A stretch of DNA of 64,000 nucleotides from Helicobacter apodemus (GTDB lineage: Bacteria; Campylobacterota; Campylobacteria; Campylobacterales; Helicobacteraceae), in NCBI RefSeq assembly GCF_000765745.2, contig NZ_JRPC02000001.1, positions 62,001-126,000 of the forward strand. The letters run 5' to 3'. Position 1 is the first letter of the stretch. Each line of letters begins with the position of its first letter. The position numbers and the translations under genes were made by a program. Shown here piece after piece: positions 28,740 to 38,862 of this stretch. The notes under the pieces are model-generated. The model was not told the DNA's origin. It saw only the letters and a list, made by a program, of their open reading frames with translations, and did no database searches.

Positions 28740-29303
28740 ATGGCAACGATTAAACTCACTACCCCCCTTACCAAAGAAAAGGCTAGAACACTAAAGGCAG
28801 GAGATAATGTCCTCATTAGTGGAAGTATCATCGCTGCAAGAGATGCTGCCCATAAGGTGCTTACAGAAACACTGGCTAAGGGAGAGAAACTTCCTGTTGA
28901 ATTCCATAATGAAATCATCTATTATTTAGGTCCAAGTCCTGCTAATCCTGATAAAAATCAAGCGGTTGGGGCTGCTGGTCCTACAACAAGTGGCAGAATG
29001 GATAAATACACGCCTACTATGTTAGAATTAGGCATTAGCGGAATGATTGGCAAAGGTTACCGATCTAAAGAAGTTATTGAAAGCATTATCAAAAATGGAG
29101 CCGTTTATATGGTAGCTATTGGTGGAGCTGGAGCACTTATCTCAAGAAGTATCAAAAAATATGAGGTTTTAGCCTATCCTGAATTAGGTCCTGAAGCAGT
29201 GGCTAGACTTCAAGTAGAGGACTTCCCCGCTATTGTAGCTATTGATTCTCAAGGAAATAACTTCTACCAAGCAGGACAAACACCCTTTAGAACACTTGAT
29301 TAA
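28740..29303 (+). CDS. Class I fumarate hydratase, beta subunit
   Basis: Partner of the alpha subunit and homologous to the C-terminal domain of single-chain class I fumarases. The 187-residue protein has the conserved segments VLISGSIIAARDAAH near residue 24, GPTTSGRMDKYTP near residue 80 and IGKGYRS near residue 103. The start ATGGCAACG follows an AAGGAA site. Together the two subunits form the complete enzyme in the cytoplasm. Confidence 0.9.
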   Translation: MATIKLTTPLTKEKARTLKAGDNVLISGSIIAARDAAHKVLTETLAKGEKLPVEFHNEIIYYLGPSPANPDKNQAVGAAGPTTSGRMDKYTPTMLELGISGMIGKGYRSKEVIESIIKNGAVYMVAIGGAGALISRSIKKYEVLAYPELGPEAVARLQVEDFPAIVAIDSQGNNFYQAGQTPFRTLD

Positions 29304-30160
29304 TCGCTTTAAAGTAGGGGCTACTCCTCTATGAAGCTAGTAAATCTTTAGGATAATCCACTAGAGTTAGCCATTATTCTAACATTTAATAAATTTGATT
29401 TTAAACCATACTTAGCCAATAATACTTGCTATTAAAGGATTTAGTGTTTTTAAAATACTATATAGGGAGATAGGGGGTGTATTTTGGTATAGGAGTTCTT
29501 TTCATTTGAAAGGTTAAAAATCTCCTCGTGTGAAACATTGAAACCTAACCTTTATTTAATTTCTTTCTCCCTATACCAAAGGCGTATAATTTGTATGATC
29601 AATAAATAGCGTAAAATGCGTATATATATTATACACAAACATATAATTTATACATTTGTATAATTCATTCTATCTTAGCTTCATTAAAATAATAGTTTGA
29701 GTTTTAAAATACTCTAATTTAAAGCTCAAAATGAAATTTGGATTTTCAAAATATCGCAAAATACCTTTAAAAGTGTATTAAACAGCGTTTAAGGCACTCA
29801 TAAAATCATTACAATTTAAAGCTACTCTATCACGAACCCTGTAATTTCAAAGTTTTGCCCTCTAAATTCTATGGTTTTATAAATCTTGTGTCGCTAAAAA
29901 ACTTCAATTTTGTGCGTTTTTAAATATTTCATATATTATTTATCAAGCCCAACAATACATATTTCCATCATTAATGCTTACACCAAAAGATAGCTTAAAA
30001 TTAAGGATAAAATCCCTTTGTCTAATAATAATTAAAAGGCTTAAAAGCAATAATCTTAAATAATATCTTGTGTGATTCCTATAGTCCTCTTGCATTGCTA
30101 CCAACGCAGAATAAAACCTTTACTAATACCCATTAAGACAGGTTACTAGTAGAGTTTAAA
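29304..30160. other. 857-base stretch without a convincing gene
   Basis: Very AT-rich DNA between the fumarase operon and amt. It holds the long imperfect hairpin described at 29483-29580. On the minus strand near 29830-29895, a 20-odd-codon open stretch reads KTIEFRGQNFEITGFVIE, which is protein-like but stop-bounded on both sides, so it may be the relic of a lost gene. No tRNA, no intact frame above 40 codons with a ribosome site, and no insertion-sequence ends were recognised. Confidence 0.5.
29483..29580. repeat. Nested inverted repeats: possible structured RNA or small mobile-element relic
   Basis: Outer arms TTTGGTATAGGAG (29483-29495) and CTCCCTATACCAAA (29567-29580) pair except for one bulged base. 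Inside them AAAGGTTA (29509-29516) pairs perfectly with TAACCTTT (29546-29553), leaving a 29-base loop. The 98-base element stands alone in a gene-free region. It could fold as a long hairpin RNA, or be a miniature inverted-repeat element; neither can be proven from one copy. Confidence 0.5.
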
Positions 30161-31438
30161 TCATCGGTAAGCGATCTCTCCGTGTAAAGATTGGTCTAGT
30201 CCATTTTCTTCTTGGTTTTCTTCTACGCGCAAGACAACAAAACAACTCATTATCTTTAAAATAACATAACTCACCACTGCAGAGAGTAGAAAACACGCTA
30301 AAATCGCTATTATTTGCACAAAGAGTAGGTTAAAATCCCCACTATAAAATAATCCTTCTCCTGCAGCTTCTTCGCTAACAATAGCATTAACAGAACTTGT
30401 AGCAAAAAGCCCAGTAGCAATACCTCCCCAAATGCCCCCTATTCCGTGCAAACCAAAAGCATCTAAGGTATCATCATAGCCTAATTTACTTTTCAAAAAA
30501 CTAATCGCAAAAAAGCAAATAGGTGAAGCTAAAAACCCTATAACAATACTTGCAAAAGGTGTTACAAATCCTGCTGCAGGAGTGATAGCAACAAGTCCTG
30601 CTACAATCCCTGTAATACTTCCTAAAAGTGTTGGTTTGCCATATTTTGTCCATTCTATAATCATCCACGATAGCATTGCCCCTGCCACTGAAAAATTTGT
30701 GGTGATAAAGGCATTAACAGCGACAGAATTAACACTTAAAGCACTTCCAGTATTAAATCCTAACCAACCCATCCAAAGCAAGATTGCTCCGATAAATGAA
30801 AGGGGCAAACTATGGGGCAAAAGCCCTCTTTTAAATTTCCTCTTTCCTAACATAATACAACCTACAAGCCCAGCAACCCCAGCTGCAATATGGACTACCC
30901 CTCCCCCAGCAAAGTCTAAAGAGCCAATTTTCATAAGCCAACCTTCACCCCATACCCAATGGGCCAAAATATCATAGGCTAAAGCACTCCAACATAAGAT
31001 AAAAATCAAAAGCACACCAAATCTCATACGCTCCACTAAGGAACCTGTAATAATTGCCGCTCCAATTACTGCAAAAAGCATTTGAAAAAAGACAAAAAGT
31101 TTTTCGGGTATATTTCCTACATAAGAATAATTCGTATCAATTAAAAAGATATGATTGAGACCCCCTAATATCCCTCCTTTATCCTCACCAAAAGCTAGGG
31201 TATAACCTAATATAATCCATTGCAAAGCAATCAAGGCATAAAGCATTGTGCTATTTAATATCGTGCTTAAGGTATTATTACGATTTACCATTCCTGCATA
31301 AAACAACCCCAAAGCTGGTGTCATTAACAAAACTAATGCGGATGAGGCAATTACAAAAAGAGTATCTACTGCAGAAATTTCCTCTTCTACCCCAAAAACA
31401 AAACCACCACTTAATAACAATATCCATAAACTTTTCAT
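30161..31438 (-). CDS. amt: Ammonium transporter Amt
   Basis: Inner-membrane channel that takes up ammonium at low concentration. The 425-residue product has about eleven transmembrane helices after a hydrophobic start. It has the family landmarks LGLFYAGMVNRNN near residue 43, DFAGGGVVHIAAG (first pore histidine) near residue 175 and the ALDAFGLHGIGGIWGG-like block with the second pore histidine (DDTLDAFGLHGIGG) near residue 325. It lies nine bases after glnK, the usual regulator pair, in the order glnK-amt. Confidence 0.94.
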   Translation of the reverse strand: MKSLWILLLSGGFVFGVEEEISAVDTLFVIASSALVLLMTPALGLFYAGMVNRNNTLSTILNSTMLYALIALQWIILGYTLAFGEDKGGILGGLNHIFLIDTNYSYVGNIPEKLFVFFQMLFAVIGAAIITGSLVERMRFGVLLIFILCWSALAYDILAHWVWGEGWLMKIGSLDFAGGGVVHIAAGVAGLVGCIMLGKRKFKRGLLPHSLPLSFIGAILLWMGWLGFNTGSALSVNSVAVNAFITTNFSVAGAMLSWMIIEWTKYGKPTLLGSITGIVAGLVAITPAAGFVTPFASIVIGFLASPICFFAISFLKSKLGYDDTLDAFGLHGIGGIWGGIATGLFATSSVNAIVSEEAAGEGLFYSGDFNLLFVQIIAILACFLLSAVVSYVILKIMSCFVVLRVEENQEENGLDQSLHGEIAYR

Positions 31439-31447
31439 CTATTCTCC

Positions 31448-31795
31448 TTATATAGCATCAATCCCTTCTTGTCCTGTGCGTATCCTAATAACATTTTCTA
31501 AAGTAGAAAGAAGAATTTTTCCATCTCCTGTATTCCCTGTATTGAGGGTTTTTTTAGCGACTTCTATAATATCCTTTACAAGAATCTCTTTAGCGATAAT
31601 CTCTATACGAATCTTAGGGAGTAAATCAATAGTCATCTCACTCCCTCGATAAACTTCGGTTTTACCCTTTTGATTCCCTGCACCCATAACATTACTTACA
31701 GTCATTCCTTTAATCCCTCTTTGCGCCAAAGATTCTTTTAAAGTATTGAGTTTTTCAGGACGCGTAATAATCTCAACCTTAAAAATTTTTTCCAT
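31448..31795 (-). CDS. glnK: Nitrogen regulatory protein P-II (GlnK type)
   Basis: Small trimeric sensor that binds ATP/ADP and 2-oxoglutarate and blocks the Amt pore when nitrogen is plentiful. The start MEKIFKVEIITRP at 31795 is chosen from the family N-terminus and the AGGAG site; an upstream frame would add eight residues. The T-loop is NQKGKTEVYRG with Tyr49 at the uridylylation position, and the C-terminal GDGKILL block is conserved. Length is 115 residues. Cotranscribed with amt. Confidence 0.93.
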   Translation of the reverse strand: MEKIFKVEIITRPEKLNTLKESLAQRGIKGMTVSNVMGAGNQKGKTEVYRGSEMTIDLLPKIRIEIIAKEILVKDIIEVAKKTLNTGNTGDGKILLSTLENVIRIRTGQEGIDAI

Positions 31796-31820
31796 AAAAT
31801 CTCCTTTTTTGGAATGCAAA

Positions 31821-31826
31821 ATTATA
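31821..31826 (-). promoter_or_regulatory. Candidate -10 box for glnK-amt
   Basis: TATAAT on the minus strand, 26 bases before the preferred glnK start, gives a leader of about 20 bases. No sigma-54 element was found here, so this nitrogen operon appears to use the housekeeping sigma factor. Confidence 0.45.
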
Positions 31827-31897
31827 AAAAATTAAAACTTAACTTAAAATAAAAAACTATTTTATAAATTTAAGTTTTTAATTATAAATAAAATAGC

Positions 31898-31903
31898 TAC
31901 AAT
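31898..31903 (+). promoter_or_regulatory. Candidate -10 box for mnmH
   Basis: TACAAT in the context AATAGCTACAATAAC lies 24 bases upstream of the mnmH ATG. The form matches -10 boxes seen before other genes in the window. Confidence 0.45.
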
Positions 31904-31926
31904 AACAAATTTTATTAAGGGATGAT

Positions 31927-32919
31927 ATGCTTCAAATAGTTTCTACACAAGAATTTTTGTCTTTATCGCTTATCCTTGATGTAAGGTCTCCTAATGAATA
32001 CCATAACTCCCATATTTCTAATGCTTTAAACTTTCCTGTTTTAGAAGATTCACAATACCAACAAATTGGCACTCTCTACAAACAAAATCCCTTTAATGCA
32101 AAAATACTAGGTGCTAGTATGATATGTGAAAACACTGCCAAACATCTTTTAAGGTTAAAAGAGCTTATCACTCCCTCTAAGCCCTTTGGCATCTATTGTG
32201 CAAGGGGTGGAATGCGAAGTCGCTCCTTTGGGCTTGTTTTAGACAATATTGGTTACCAAGTTTGTTTGTTGCAAAGTGGTTATAAAGGCTATAGAAAAGT
32301 CGTTACACAATCTTTAGATACAACCCCAAAGCACCACTTCCTAACCTTAATAGGACAAACAGGAAGCGGTAAAAGTGAGCTTATAGAGGCTTTTACAAAT
32401 TCTTTAAATATCGAAAAACTCGCGAAACATTTAGGTTCTAGCTTTGGTCATATTTATGGGATTCAGCCCAATACTAAAAGCTTCCAAAACGCTCTTTTTA
32501 CAAGATTAAAAGAGCTAGAAAACGCTCCCTTTGTGTTAGTAGAGGGTGAGAGTAAAAGACTTGGCAGTGTTATTTTGCCCTCTAAACTCTATGAAGCCTA
32601 CCAAAAATCGCCTAAGATTCTTATCATCTCTCCACTTCAAGAGAGAATTGAACGGATTTTAAAACAATATGGTAATATTTCTGAAACCCTCTTTTATCAA
32701 GCTATGCAAAAAATTGCACCTTTTATGAAAAAAGAATTTTGGGAAGACGCTAAAGAAGCTTTTGCAAAAGGCGATTTGCCAAAAGTTGCAGAGATTTTAC
32801 TATTACAATATTATGATAAAGTCTATAAAAAAGAATCTTATAATCACAGCTTAGCTTTTAAAAATACGCACGATACCCTACAAGAGATTTGCGAAATTGC
32901 TAAACTCTATTATCCTTAA
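31927..32919 (+). CDS. mnmH: tRNA 2-selenouridine synthase (MnmH/SelU)
   Basis: Exchanges sulfur for selenium at the wobble 2-thiouridine of certain tRNAs via a geranylated intermediate. The N-terminal rhodanese domain carries the active cysteine C91 in YCARGGMRSRS. The C-terminal half has the P-loop GQTGSGKS at residues 143-150. Length (330 residues) is slightly short but complete. It implies that the organism can use selenophosphate, so a selD gene is expected elsewhere. It is followed by prfB after about 20 bases. Confidence 0.92.
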   Translation: MLQIVSTQEFLSLSLILDVRSPNEYHNSHISNALNFPVLEDSQYQQIGTLYKQNPFNAKILGASMICENTAKHLLRLKELITPSKPFGIYCARGGMRSRSFGLVLDNIGYQVCLLQSGYKGYRKVVTQSLDTTPKHHFLTLIGQTGSGKSELIEAFTNSLNIEKLAKHLGSSFGHIYGIQPNTKSFQNALFTRLKELENAPFVLVEGESKRLGSVILPSKLYEAYQKSPKILIISPLQERIERILKQYGNISETLFYQAMQKIAPFMKKEFWEDAKEAFAKGDLPKVAEILLLQYYDKVYKKESYNHSLAFKNTHDTLQEICEIAKLYYP

Positions 32920-32941
32920 AATATGATAGAATTTGAAAAAA

Positions 32942-34045
32942 ATGGAGAATGTTTTGGATACTTACGAATATGGAGAATTACTCAAAAACCTAGAAATTAA
33001 AGTGCAAAATATCCAAAAGATTTTGCAACCTAATAAACTGGAAGCAAGAATTAAAGAAATAGAAAAACTAGAACAACAAAAAGAATTTTGGGAAGATGCC
33101 AAAAGAGCTGGAGAGTTGCAAAAAGAAAAGAAACGATTACAAAGACAATTAGAAAAATGCCACACCGCCTTAAATGCGTTAGCAGATTCTAAGGAACTTT
33201 TTGAAATCTCACAAAATGATGAGGAAACCCTGCAATTACTCTTTGGGGAATCTAAAGAGTTAGAACAACAAATTAAAAATGCAGAAATTGAAGTTATGCT
33301 AAATGATGAGCTAGATGGCAATAATGCGATTTTTACTATCACTCCTGGAGCGGGTGGGACAGAATCACAAGATTGGGCAAGTATGCTTTATAGGATGTAT
33401 TTGCATTGGGGAGAACGTAGAGGATTTAGAGTTGAGCTTTTAGACTATCAAGAGGGCGATGAAGCAGGGATTAAAGATGTAAGTTTTCTTATCAAAGGTG
33501 AAAATGCCTATGGTTATGCAAAAGTAGAAAATGGTATTCATCGGCTTGTTAGAATCTCCCCTTTTGATTCTAATGCTAAACGGCATACAAGCTTCGCTTC
33601 TGTCTCTGTTAGCCCCGAGATTGATGATACTATTGATATTATTGTAGAGGAAAAAGACCTACGCATTGATACCTATCGTGCTTCAGGAGCTGGGGGACAA
33701 CATATCAATAAAACAGAATCTGCTATTCGTATCACCCATATCCCCACAGGAATAGTCGTGCAATGCCAAAATGATAGAAGTCAGCACAAAAATAAAGCCA
33801 TAGCCTTAAAAATGCTAAAATCAAAACTCTATGAGTTAGAGCGTCAAAAACGCAATGAAGTAAGTGCTAATCAAGAAAAAAGCGAAATTGGCTGGGGGCA
33901 TCAAATTAGAAGCTATGTCTTAGCTCCCTACCAACAAGTTAAGGATTTACGCTCTCAAATTGCCTATAACAATGTAGATTCTATCCTTAATGGGGATATT
34001 GATGAAATCTTAGAGGGGGTTTTAATCCATATTAATTCTGCGTAA
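32942..34045 (+). CDS. prfB: Peptide chain release factor 2
   Basis: Recognises UGA and UAA stop codons. The stop-codon recognition tripeptide SPF is in [16 protein letters not shown] and the catalytic GGQ is in [13 protein letters not shown]. The frame is continuous, so the in-gene UGA/frameshift autoregulation known from E. coli prfB is absent. The start [11 protein letters not shown] at 32942 is preferred; a TTG nine bases earlier is possible. The 3' end overlaps the convergent pflB gene by 24 bases. Confidence 0.94.
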   Translation: MENVLDTYEYGELLKNLEIKVQNIQKILQPNKLEARIKEIEKLEQQKEFWEDAKRAGELQKEKKRLQRQLEKCHTALNALADSKELFEISQNDEETLQLLFGESKELEQQIKNAEIEVMLNDELDGNNAIFTITPGAGGTESQDWASMLYRMYLHWGERRGFRVELLDYQEGDEAGIKDVSFLIKGENAYGYAKVENGIHRLVRISPFDSNAKRHTSFASVSVSPEIDDTIDIIVEEKDLRIDTYRASGAGGQHINKTESAIRITHIPTGIVVQCQNDRSQHKNKAIALKMLKSKLYELERQKRNEVSANQEKSEIGWGHQIRSYVLAPYQQVKDLRSQIAYNNVDSILNGDIDEILEGVLIHINSA

Positions 34046-36406
34046 AAGATGGCTCGTATCTATCTTAAAATCAAAATAATCAGATTTTTGCTCACTATCA
34101 CCAATAACTGTAAATTGTGAATTAGCCGCATTAAAATTTTTCTCTTGCAAATATAAAAGTCCATTAGCCACACGCGTTTCATAATTAGTTGGTGCTTCTA
34201 ATTTAGAAAGCTGCAATAAAGCAGCAGCATTTTCTGTATGCCCCGCACCAATAGCCGCAACAGCTGCTAAAAATAAGGTTTGCGTATCATTTTCTTTCAA
34301 ATCATCAATGAGGTTATTATAAAGCGTAAAAGCCTTTTCAAACTCTTGGAGATAAATATAAGTCAATGCTAAAGCCTGGGTAACTCCACGCACATCTTTT
34401 CTCTCTGAAATTAAACGATAATCTAAATCTTGTTGCACATAATGCAATGTCCCCACAATATGCCCTACTTTAATATACGTCTCTCGGACAATAGAGGGTC
34501 CATAGTAAATTAAATCCTTATTGAGATTTTTATCTTGGTAATAACTTTGAAGCTTCAAAGAAAGTGTTTTTGGGTCATCATAATAATTAAGTGCTAAGAG
34601 CTCTAAAAGATTGCTTAGAGGATCTGTTGGCTGAAGATTCTTTAGATGATGAGAGGAATTTATAAGTAAGCTTTGATCTCCTAATAATACCCCTTGGACA
34701 AAATTTAAAGCATAATAAATCAATATATTACTAGAGCTTTGTTCTAAAAATCCTAAAGATGCAGGAGAGCCATCACGAACAAAATTTAAAAGCACTTGCA
34801 AAAACTGCATTTCTTCCTTACTGCCTTGAAAATTCACAACTTCTTTTCCTACATCACTTTCAAGTCTTGAAAAATCTCTATGCGTAAGTTTTGCAGTTGC
34901 AAGTGCAAAAACCCCTACTTGAACATCTTTAGGGTTAAGGTGAAAAGAGCGGATAAAATGCTGGTAAGATTTATCATAATCTCCCATTTGTGCGTAATTT
35001 AAACCTAAATTATAATGCAAAATTGCGTGATTTGGGTATTGTGCTACAGCACTTTGCAAAATATCATTAGCAATTCTTATATCCCCGCTTAATATTTCTA
35101 AAATGGCACTGGCAATATTGCGATTAACTTTAGAAATAGTTTGCCCTCTTAAAAGCACTTCTTTAGCTTCTTGCAAGTTTTCAATAGAGATATTAATTCC
35201 TCCTTCTTGAATAACATATAATGCCTCTTTAGCGTCAAATACCTTATAAGGAGCGTAATAAAATAAAATTTCATAAGCATTAAGTTTAGATCCTCCAAAC
35301 TCATTCCAAAAACGTTTTTGTGCAATATTTACATCAAAAAAATCATCCCTTAGAATGACCTTAATAGGATAAGGGTTTTTATTTATCATCTCTTGGTTAT
35401 CCGCATAAGGTTTTAGAAAACTCACTGCTTGATTAAATCTAGCTAACTTCAACTTCACTAATGCAGAAGCCATATCTACTTCTAAAGTATTACCCGATTC
35501 ATCAATAATCTGTGCTAAAAATTTATCCGCTTGCTGGTATTCACCAATTCTTGCATAAAGCAAAGCAAGATTAAACCATTCTTTAGACTCTAAAGAATCA
35601 TTATCTAAATAAGCAATAGCTTTTCTATTACTATTAAAATAACTATACAAAGCTGCTAATAAACGATTATTTTGTTGCTTATAATAAGGTGTGTTTTGGT
35701 GTGTTAAAGGAGATATTGCTTCGATATAATTACCCTGATAATAATGAATAAGTCCGTATAAATAAGAGTGAATGGGTAAATTCGCAGCGTAAGGAAGATA
35801 GGTTTGAGCAAGTTGTAAATAATACTGGTATTGCAAAGGCTCCTTTAAATATAAGGAAGAAACAGCAGCATTTAAGGCACTAATAACTCTATATTCTCCT
35901 ACATCAATAGCAGTTTGAAAAGATTTTAAAGCTCCTTTATAAGCCTCTTGTTGCATTTGTACCACACCTAAATTATAACTTGATAATCCTTCAGAATAAC
36001 TAGCAATCCTACCATATAAATCAAGAGCTTCTTCTTTGTTGCCATTCATATAAAGAAAATTTGCCTTGCCAATAAGATCTTCTAACTCTCCCTCATCAAC
36101 AATAATCTCTCCTCCACCTTCAATAGAAAATTGCGGAGGAGAAACTATGGCCTCTTCTTCTTGTGATGGCATTGCCTCTTCTTTAGAGAACAAAGATCCC
36201 ATTATAAAAATAAAGGCTACTATCAAAACACCAAGCAATAAAGCAAGTATAACACTAAGTTTTTTATGGGTATTAAAAAAATGTAAAATCTTTTCAATTT
36301 TTGTTGTGGGCTTTTTTTCTTTGGACTTTTTGTCTAAAATATCACGGACAATATCAAAATCATCATCAAGTTGAATAATATTTTCTTTTGACTCTTCTGA
36401 TGGCAT
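34022..36406 (-). CDS. PflB-like membrane-anchored TPR protein of the flagellar motor
   Basis: The 794-residue protein has an acidic and basic cytoplasmic N-terminus, one transmembrane helix at about residues 50-71, and a very long periplasmic part made of tetratricopeptide-type helical repeats (for example [20 protein letters not shown] and [20 protein letters not shown]). In C. jejuni the gene next to serS encodes PflB, a TPR protein of the basal and medial disk needed for stator placement; size, topology and the serS neighbour (4-base gap) all fit. Function is inferred from that synteny. Its end overlaps prfB by 24 bases tail to tail. Confidence 0.75.
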   Translation of the reverse strand: MPSEESKENIIQLDDDFDIVRDILDKKSKEKKPTTKIEKILHFFNTHKKLSVILALLLGVLIVAFIFIMGSLFSKEEAMPSQEEEAIVSPPQFSIEGGGEIIVDEGELEDLIGKANFLYMNGNKEEALDLYGRIASYSEGLSSYNLGVVQMQQEAYKGALKSFQTAIDVGEYRVISALNAAVSSLYLKEPLQYQYYLQLAQTYLPYAANLPIHSYLYGLIHYYQGNYIEAISPLTHQNTPYYKQQNNRLLAALYSYFNSNRKAIAYLDNDSLESKEWFNLALLYARIGEYQQADKFLAQIIDESGNTLEVDMASALVKLKLARFNQAVSFLKPYADNQEMINKNPYPIKVILRDDFFDVNIAQKRFWNEFGGSKLNAYEILFYYAPYKVFDAKEALYVIQEGGINISIENLQEAKEVLLRGQTISKVNRNIASAILEILSGDIRIANDILQSAVAQYPNHAILHYNLGLNYAQMGDYDKSYQHFIRSFHLNPKDVQVGVFALATAKLTHRDFSRLESDVGKEVVNFQGSKEEMQFLQVLLNFVRDGSPASLGFLEQSSSNILIYYALNFVQGVLLGDQSLLINSSHHLKNLQPTDPLSNLLELLALNYYDDPKTLSLKLQSYYQDKNLNKDLIYYGPSIVRETYIKVGHIVGTLHYVQQDLDYRLISERKDVRGVTQALALTYIYLQEFEKAFTLYNNLIDDLKENDTQTLFLAAVAAIGAGHTENAAALLQLSKLEAPTNYETRVANGLLYLQEKNFNAANSQFTVIGDSEQKSDYFDFKIDTSHLLRRINMD

Positions 36407-36410
36407 AATA

Positions 36411-37688
36411 TTACCTCAAATAAGTTTCTAACACAGAGGGGATAAGAATACTCCCATCTTCTTGTTGATAATTTTCCATAATAGCCACTAATGTCCTACC
36501 AACAGCTAAAGAAGAACCATTTAAGGTATGCACAAGGATATTCTTTTTCTTAGAATCTTTATAGCGGATTTTTGCTCTCCTTGCTTGAAAATCCCTTGTA
36601 TTAGAAATAGAGCTAATCTCACGATAACAATTTTGACCAGGTAGCCACACTTCAATATCAATAGTATTACTTGCACTAAATCCTAAATCTCCCCCACATA
36701 GTCGCATAAGCCTATGAGGTAATTTTAAAGAAGTTAGCAAATCCGATGCACAAGCCACCATCCTCTCTTGCATCATCTCACTATCATTAGGAGTGGTGAT
36801 AGCCACCAATTCCACCTTATCAAATTGGTGTTGTCTTATAATACCTCTTGTATCACGACCTGCACTTCCCGCTTCTTTTCTAAAACAAGGAGTATAAGCA
36901 CTCATCATCAAAGGCAAATCTTCCTCACTTAATATTTCATCACTATAAAGATTTGTCAATGGCACTTCAGCAGTAGGGATAAGGTAGAGTTGATGCCCTT
37001 TAGTGTTCTCTTCATCTTCAAAATCAGAAATTTTAAAAAGATCATTTTCAAACTTTGGTAGTTGTCCTGTGCCAAATAATGCTTCCTTATTTACAATTAC
37101 TGGTGTTGCCACCTCACTAAAGCCCCTTTTAGCGTTAAAATCTAACATATAATTAATTAAAGCTCTCTCTAATTTTGCCCCCATTCCCATAAAAACACTA
37201 AAACGACTCTTTGCTAATTTCACGCCCCTTTCAAAGTCAATCCAACCATTTTGTGCTGCTAATTCCCAATGCTCTTTAGGCTTAAAAGAAAAGTTTTTAG
37301 GCTCTAATATCCTTTTAATCTCTATATTTTCTTTCTCATCTTTACCCAAAGGTGTTTTTTCATCAGGAATATTGGGGATATTAGTGGAGAGTTCTTGTAG
37401 CTTATACTCCCATAATTCTACCTCTTGAATCTCAAGAGTAATCTTAGATTTTAGCAAATCACATTCTTTCTTCAAATCCTTAATATCTTTGCCCTCTTGT
37501 TTATATTGTGCAAAAAGCTTAGACTTTGTATTTTGTGTTGCTTGCAGTGATTCTAAAGCGATCTTTTTTTGCTTATATTGCAAACTCACTTCTTTAAGAC
37601 ACTTTAAAAAATTTTCATCAATATTGCGTTTTGAGAGCTTTTGTATCGTCTCATCAAAGTTATTTATAAGCAGTTTTAAATCAATCAT
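36411..37688 (-). CDS. serS: Seryl-tRNA synthetase
   Basis: Class II synthetase of 425 residues. The N-terminal antiparallel coiled coil that grips tRNA-Ser spans about residues 30-100. The catalytic core includes [15 protein letters not shown], motif 2 ([20 protein letters not shown]) and the motif 3 region near [17 protein letters not shown]. It is followed by pflB and preceded, 76 bases away, by the last gene of the sugar cluster on the same strand. Confidence 0.96.
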   Translation of the reverse strand: MIDLKLLINNFDETIQKLSKRNIDENFLKCLKEVSLQYKQKKIALESLQATQNTKSKLFAQYKQEGKDIKDLKKECDLLKSKITLEIQEVELWEYKLQELSTNIPNIPDEKTPLGKDEKENIEIKRILEPKNFSFKPKEHWELAAQNGWIDFERGVKLAKSRFSVFMGMGAKLERALINYMLDFNAKRGFSEVATPVIVNKEALFGTGQLPKFENDLFKISDFEDEENTKGHQLYLIPTAEVPLTNLYSDEILSEEDLPLMMSAYTPCFRKEAGSAGRDTRGIIRQHQFDKVELVAITTPNDSEMMQERMVACASDLLTSLKLPHRLMRLCGGDLGFSASNTIDIEVWLPGQNCYREISSISNTRDFQARRAKIRYKDSKKKNILVHTLNGSSLAVGRTLVAIMENYQQEDGSILIPSVLETYLR

Positions 37689-37764
37689 TTACTCTAATCC
37701 AAAAATAAATGGCTTATTATACCTTAAGAGCTACTAAAAAAATAATAAAACAACCCCTCTAGTT

Positions 37765-38853
37765 TTATCTGAAAAATCGCTGAATCCTCTCGCAAACATA
37801 GGCTATCTCCTCATTTGTAAGTTGCGTAAATGAAGGAAGCCAAAGCCCCTTTTTGCCTATCATATTTGATACCTTATGTTCTCCTGAAACTCCATAAGCA
37901 ACTTGTTTGTTAATGGGTCCATACATCAATCTTGTTCCGATATGCTCTCCTTTAAGATAATCTTGTAACTCATTGCGTTTATCTAGTAGCACTTCATAAA
38001 ACCAAGGCGTTGTATGCTCTATATCTTGTTCTATAAGCCTTATACCCTCTATACTCTCTAAGCCGTTTTTATACAAAGTATATATTTCTTTTTTTCTTAC
38101 AATTCTAGATTCTAGCTTCTTCATTTGCTCTATACCCACACATGCTTGTAACTCTGTGAATTTGAAGTTATAGCCTATGCTATTGTGGAAGTCATTACCA
38201 CCGCCACTTCTCCCAAAATCCTTTAACTTCCTTAAAGTTTTAGCGATTCTATCATCATTAGTAATCAATGCACCACCTTGCCCAGTAGAAATAATCTTAG
38301 GTGCAGAAAATGAAAAACTACCCACTAGCCCAACACTTCCTATATGCTTACCATTTGGATAAAAAGAACCTAAAGATTGTGCTGCATCTTCAATCAACAC
38401 TAGATTATTTTCTTGGCATAGCTTTTCAAATGCTTCAATACCCACTCTTGGATACCTGCCATTTGCACTAACTAAAATCAAAGCTTTCGTTTTAGAGGTA
38501 ATGGCTTCTTTTACCTTTTGTATATCCATACACAAAGTATCCTCTTCTACATCTACAAATACAGGCTTTGCACCAAAAAGCTTAACAGAATTTGGGGTTG
38601 CTATCATCGTGTAATTTGGCACTATTACTTCATCTCCAGCCTCCACACCAGCAGCTAAAGCTGCTAATGTTAAGCTAATAGTCCCATTATTTACAACTAT
38701 ACAATGCTTTGTTTTTGTATAATCCGCTATCATCTCCTCAAACTGCTCCGTTCTTTTAAACTCTGTTAAGAATCCTCCCTCATCCATATAAACACACAAA
38801 GCTTCTTTTTCCTCCTTGCCAAACCAAGGTTTCATCTGCATAATAAAATCCAT
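37765..38853 (-). CDS. DegT/DnrJ/EryC1 PLP-dependent sugar aminotransferase
   Basis: Transfers an amino group to a keto-sugar nucleotide, normally at C3 or C4. The 362-residue protein has the PLP lysine K186 in SFSAPKIISTGQGG, the cofactor aspartate in LIEDAAQS near residue 156, and the family C-terminus. Translation may begin at Met5 or Met7. Within a GDP-4-keto-6-deoxymannose cluster a GDP-perosamine-type (4-amino) product is a reasonable guess, but nothing in the sequence fixes the substrate. Last gene of the cluster, nine bases after the phase-variable methyltransferase. Confidence 0.75.
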   Translation of the reverse strand: MDFIMQMKPWFGKEEKEALCVYMDEGGFLTEFKRTEQFEEMIADYTKTKHCIVVNNGTISLTLAALAAGVEAGDEVIVPNYTMIATPNSVKLFGAKPVFVDVEEDTLCMDIQKVKEAITSKTKALILVSANGRYPRVGIEAFEKLCQENNLVLIEDAAQSLGSFYPNGKHIGSVGLVGSFSFSAPKIISTGQGGALITNDDRIAKTLRKLKDFGRSGGGNDFHNSIGYNFKFTELQACVGIEQMKKLESRIVRKKEIYTLYKNGLESIEGIRLIEQDIEHTTPWFYEVLLDKRNELQDYLKGEHIGTRLMYGPINKQVAYGVSGEHKVSNMIGKKGLWLPSFTQLTNEEIAYVCERIQRFFR

Positions 38854-38862
38854 TTAAACTCC

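Noticed and set aside
31796-31860. Sigma-54 site upstream of glnK because TTGGAATGCAAAAT resembles the element
   Set aside because: It lacks the GG-N10-GC spacing and lies in the wrong orientation and place for glnK.
32933-34045. Programmed frameshift in prfB
   Set aside because: The frame is continuous from start to stop and has no internal in-frame UGA.
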